A DNA stretch of 7,871 nt from Alphaproteobacteria bacterium MarineAlpha10_Bin3 (GTDB taxonomy: Bacteria > Pseudomonadota > Alphaproteobacteria > UBA8366 > GCA-2717185): the NCBI GenBank assembly GCA_002937525.1, contig PTKA01000052.1:1-7871 (forward strand). The letters run 5' to 3'. This document shows positions 6,552 through 7,871 of the stretch, one piece after another. The notes below the pieces were generated by a model. That model was not told the DNA's origin. It searched no databases and saw nothing but the letters and a program-made list of their open reading frames with translations. The position numbers were made by a program, and so were the translations under genes. Within the stretch, counting starts at the first letter, position 1; every line of letters starts with the position of its first letter.

Positions 6552-7409
6552 TTAGACGGCGATCCCGTAAGCGCGCGCGAACAACAGGATCGGGTGCGAC
6601 GGAATTTGCGGCGTCGCGCCGGAATCCGCCAGCCCTTCGATGCCCTGGGCCAGATGCATTCCCGCCAGCGGGCATTCGGAAACGACGTATTTGCTGGCAT
6701 TCTTGATTGCCTGGCGCATCGCCGGCCGGCCGATTTTCAGCGCCGTCTCGAAATTGTCCTTCATGACGCCCCACGATCCGCCATGCCCCGAACAGCGTTC
6801 GATGATTTTGATGTCGCTGCCGGGGATCAGGCGCATCATCTGGACCGCCTTGGCGCCCATGTTCTGCGCCCGTGCGTGGCAGGCAAGATGGACGGTCACG
6901 CCGCCATCCAGCGGCGACAGCCCATCGGCGATGCCTTCGTTCCTGGCGATATCGACGATATATTGCGCGATATCGCTGGTCGCCTGGCCCAGCCGCGCCA
7001 CCGCCGGGTCTTCGGGCAGGATCAACGGCCACTCGAATTTCAGCATCAGTGCGCAGGACGGCATCAGGGCAATGATGTCGTAGCCCTTGTCGATCCACGG
7101 CAAGAGGGCGTCGGCGGCAATCCGCGCCTTGCCGGCGACCGCGCCGATATCGCCCTGCTCGAATTGCGGCATGCCGCAGCATGTCGGGTGGAGGATTTTT
7201 GTCTCGACCCCGTTGCGGGCCAGCACGGCGCGCGCCGCGCGGCCGATTTCCGGATTGTTGTAATTGCCATAACAGGTCGCATACAGCACCGCCTTGCGGC
7301 CAAAGGCGGGCGCATCGCGGTTAAGCGGCGGCGCCTCGCGATCGGCGTCGCCGGTCAGGGTCCGGCGGTGGAATTTCGGCAAAGCCGCGTCGCGGTGGAC
7401 GCCGGCCAC
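6552..7409 (-). CDS. GlpC-like (heterodisulfide reductase-type) iron-sulfur protein, C-terminal two-thirds; 5' truncated
   Basis: The readable part (285 residues counted from GTG 7409) carries two CCG cysteine-rich domains. The first has C46 in ATCYGNYNNPEIG, C77-C78 in HPTCCGMP and C119 in MPSCAL. The second has C177 in LACHARAQNMG, C206 in ERCSGHGGSWG and C246 in SECPLAGMHL. This is the pattern of GlpC, GlcF and heterodisulfide reductase subunits that carry electrons through unusual Fe-S clusters. Full-length relatives also have an N-terminal ferredoxin-type part with two CxxCxxCxxxC clusters. That part is missing: upstream of GVHRDAALPKFH the frame reaches a stop at 7458-7460 after only 16 more codons, without a proper start. 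GTG 7409 is therefore not a real start but lies at a break in the sequence. The gene is co-directional with DUF3501, as expected for this conserved pair. Confidence 0.85.
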   Translation of the reverse strand: MAGVHRDAALPKFHRRTLTGDADREAPPLNRDAPAFGRKAVLYATCYGNYNNPEIGRAARAVLARNGVETKILHPTCCGMPQFEQGDIGAVAGKARIAADALLPWIDKGYDIIALMPSCALMLKFEWPLILPEDPAVARLGQATSDIAQYIVDIARNEGIADGLSPLDGGVTVHLACHARAQNMGAKAVQMMRLIPGSDIKIIERCSGHGGSWGVMKDNFETALKIGRPAMRQAIKNASKYVVSECPLAGMHLAQGIEGLADSGATPQIPSHPILLFARAYGIAV

Positions 7410-7460
7410 CAGCAGCTTAAACAGGCGATCGAGAGCCTGCTCCGGCGAGCTAGGCTGCTA
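7405..7460. other. Composition and identity break (probable chimeric joint)
   Basis: Left of here is GC-rich alphaproteobacterial-type sequence encoding the Fe-S protein on the minus strand. Right of here is about 51% G+C sequence encoding rnpA-tail/yidD on the plus strand. The Fe-S protein loses family resemblance just upstream of GVHRDA (minus strand, near 7407), and the rnpA-like reading becomes convincing from about 7404-7412. The exact breakpoint cannot be placed because the two readings overlap in the same codon register. Confidence 0.65.
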
Positions 7461-7496
7461 GAGACGCCCCTGCCCCACTATGGAGATGGTGTATGA
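7410..7496 (+). pseudogene. rnpA: Probable rnpA 3' end (RNase P protein component, last ~28 residues); truncated at the joint
   Basis: The plus-strand frame ending at TGA 7494-7496 reads [18 protein letters not shown] followed by a short tail ending in YGDGV. An amphipathic helix of the type L-x-x-A-[IL]-x-x-LL-x-[RK]-A-x-L is the usual C-terminal ending of the RNase P protein, which helps the catalytic RNA mature tRNA 5' ends. The following gene is yidD with an ATGA overlap, the standard rnpA-yidD order. The rest of the gene (the RNR motif and central fold) is absent, as the frame further left is antisense to the Fe-S gene. The call rests mainly on context and a short helix, so it is moderate. 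Confidence 0.5.
7482..7485 (+). promoter_or_regulatory. Ribosome binding site for yidD
   Basis: GGAG lies seven bases before ATG 7493. It selects this start over the out-of-frame ATG at 7480. Confidence 0.7.
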
Positions 7497-7702
7497 GACA
7501 GGTAGCCCTTGGCGTTCTCCGCATCTACCAGCAAGCTATCTCTCCCTACCTGCTCTCCTCTTGCCGGTATATGCCAACCTGCTCCCATTACTCTCAAAAT
7601 GCCATCGAAAGACACGGTCTGTTAAAAGGGTCCTGGCTATCTTTAAAGCGCCTGGCACGCTTCCATCCTCTGGGAGGGAGGGGCTACGACCCAATACCTT
7701 AA
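7493..7702 (+). CDS. yidD: YidD, membrane protein insertion efficiency factor
   Basis: This 69-residue protein is the normal size for YidD, a small inner-membrane-associated protein encoded between rnpA and yidC that improves insertion of membrane proteins. The family pattern is clear: an N-terminal amphipathic segment with [15 protein letters not shown], the core [20 protein letters not shown] (23-42) with C24 and C30, [14 protein letters not shown] (43-56), and the ending [12 protein letters not shown] (58-69). The third cysteine of the usual RCHP motif is replaced by phenylalanine (F57, ARFHP). The start overlaps the preceding rnpA-like stop as ATGA. Base composition is well below that of the first 7.4 kb, and codons such as CTA, AGA and ATA-type A/T-ending choices are used more freely. 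A Chloroflexota-like origin is my impression, not shown. Confidence 0.93.
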   Translation: MRQVALGVLRIYQQAISPYLLSSCRYMPTCSHYSQNAIERHGLLKGSWLSLKRLARFHPLGGRGYDPIP

Positions 7703-7706
7703 CCTA

Positions 7707-7871
7707 ATGCTCTCCTTTTTTCGTCTCACATTTTGGTCCAACTCGCTCCAACAAGGGAAGCTCTCCTGTACCTCCCTAGCCTCTTGCTACCAGCGACACT
7801 CAAAAACAGGAATAAACCATAAGCATTGGCTTTTGCTGGTGGTTTTAGTGCTAGCTCTTGCGTTGACGGGC
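7707..7871 (+). CDS. Probable start of a membrane protein, YidC/Oxa1 insertase by position; 3' partial
   Basis: From ATG 7707, four bases after the yidD stop, the frame stays open for 55 codons to the window end. The last ~18 residues, HKHWLLLVVLVLALALTG, are a basic-then-hydrophobic segment like a signal anchor. The final LTG would complete a lipoprotein box if the next codon were cysteine, as in many lipoprotein-type YidC proteins. Position directly after yidD is where yidC normally sits. Weak points: there is no clear Shine-Dalgarno before 7707, and residues 1-37 are polar and unlike a normal leader. No other standard start occurs between 7707 and the hydrophobic segment, so the true start may be misread or non-standard. 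No YidC catalytic core is within the window. Confidence 0.5.
   Translation, partial: MLSFFRLTFWSNSLQQGKLSCTSLASCYQRHSKTGINHKHWLLLVVLVLALALTG

Noticed and set aside
6535..7182. Upstream extension of the DUF3501 frame
   Set aside because: It is arginine-rich out-of-frame reading of the Fe-S gene; ATG 6534 has a ribosome binding site and matches the family start.
6594..7403. Long plus-strand open frame opposite the Fe-S gene, running on into the rnpA-like tail
   Set aside because: The part opposite the Fe-S gene is an antisense shadow. Only its last ~28 codons beyond the joint look meaningful and are reported as a probable rnpA end.
7480..7707. Alternative 75-codon frame starting at ATG 7480
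   Set aside because: It overlaps yidD in another frame. The yidD frame has the family motifs and GGAG at correct spacing.
1..7871. tRNA, rRNA, riboswitch, CRISPR array, insertion sequence or phage features
   Set aside because: Reading both strands showed no tandem direct repeats with spacers, no transposase or integrase motifs, no recognisable RNA gene, and no gene-free gap above about 120 bases.

Overview
The window is a stretch of dense, GC-rich bacterial chromosome (about 62-72% G+C in hand-counted samples) that switches abruptly near position 7405-7430 to about 51% G+C (190 of 371 bases counted by hand over 7501-7871). Gene content, short spacings, ATGA overlaps and protein sequences of the first 7.4 kb look alphaproteobacterial, probably Rhodospirillales-like. 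The last ~460 bp carry an rnpA-tail / yidD / yidC-like block whose protein style and base composition look unrelated, perhaps Chloroflexota (a judgement from memory of the families). The most economical reading is a chimeric contig joint inside a gene. A genuine rearrangement or transfer is possible but less likely, because rnpA-yidD-yidC is a core, rarely mobile locus.

Layout. Positions 1-2988 (+ strand) hold one tight run: the 3' end of coaBC (coenzyme A biosynthesis), dut (dUTPase), an Rrf2-family regulator lacking the IscR Fe-S cysteines, a cysteine synthase (cysK type) and a MoeB/ThiF/HesA-type adenylyltransferase. All spacings are 5 nt or less, and one junction is a 4-nt ATGA overlap. 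The last three genes make a plausible cysteine / sulfur-transfer module with its own regulator, and CoaBC upstream is itself a cysteine consumer. Positions 2975-5308 (- strand) hold a D-2-hydroxyacid dehydrogenase followed 6 nt later by a MATE-family efflux transporter, whose 3' end overlaps the 3' end of the MoeB-like gene by 14 nt. A 119-bp divergent gap (5309-5427) separates this pair from an exported protein with two bacterial SH3 domains (5428-5922, + strand). Positions 5941-7409 (- strand) hold a DUF3501 protein preceded in the operon by a GlpC-like iron-sulfur protein with two CCG (cysteine-rich) domains. The GlpC-like gene lacks its N-terminal ferredoxin part because the sequence changes identity there.

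After the joint, the + strand carries what looks like the last codons of rnpA, then yidD (ATGA overlap, clear ribosome binding site), then an open frame to the window end that finishes in a strongly hydrophobic segment and looks like the N-terminus of a membrane protein, probably YidC by position. No RNA gene, CRISPR array, insertion sequence or convincing new system was found. The points most worth a second look are the composition and identity break, the cysteine-module regulator and the DUF3501/Fe-S pair.
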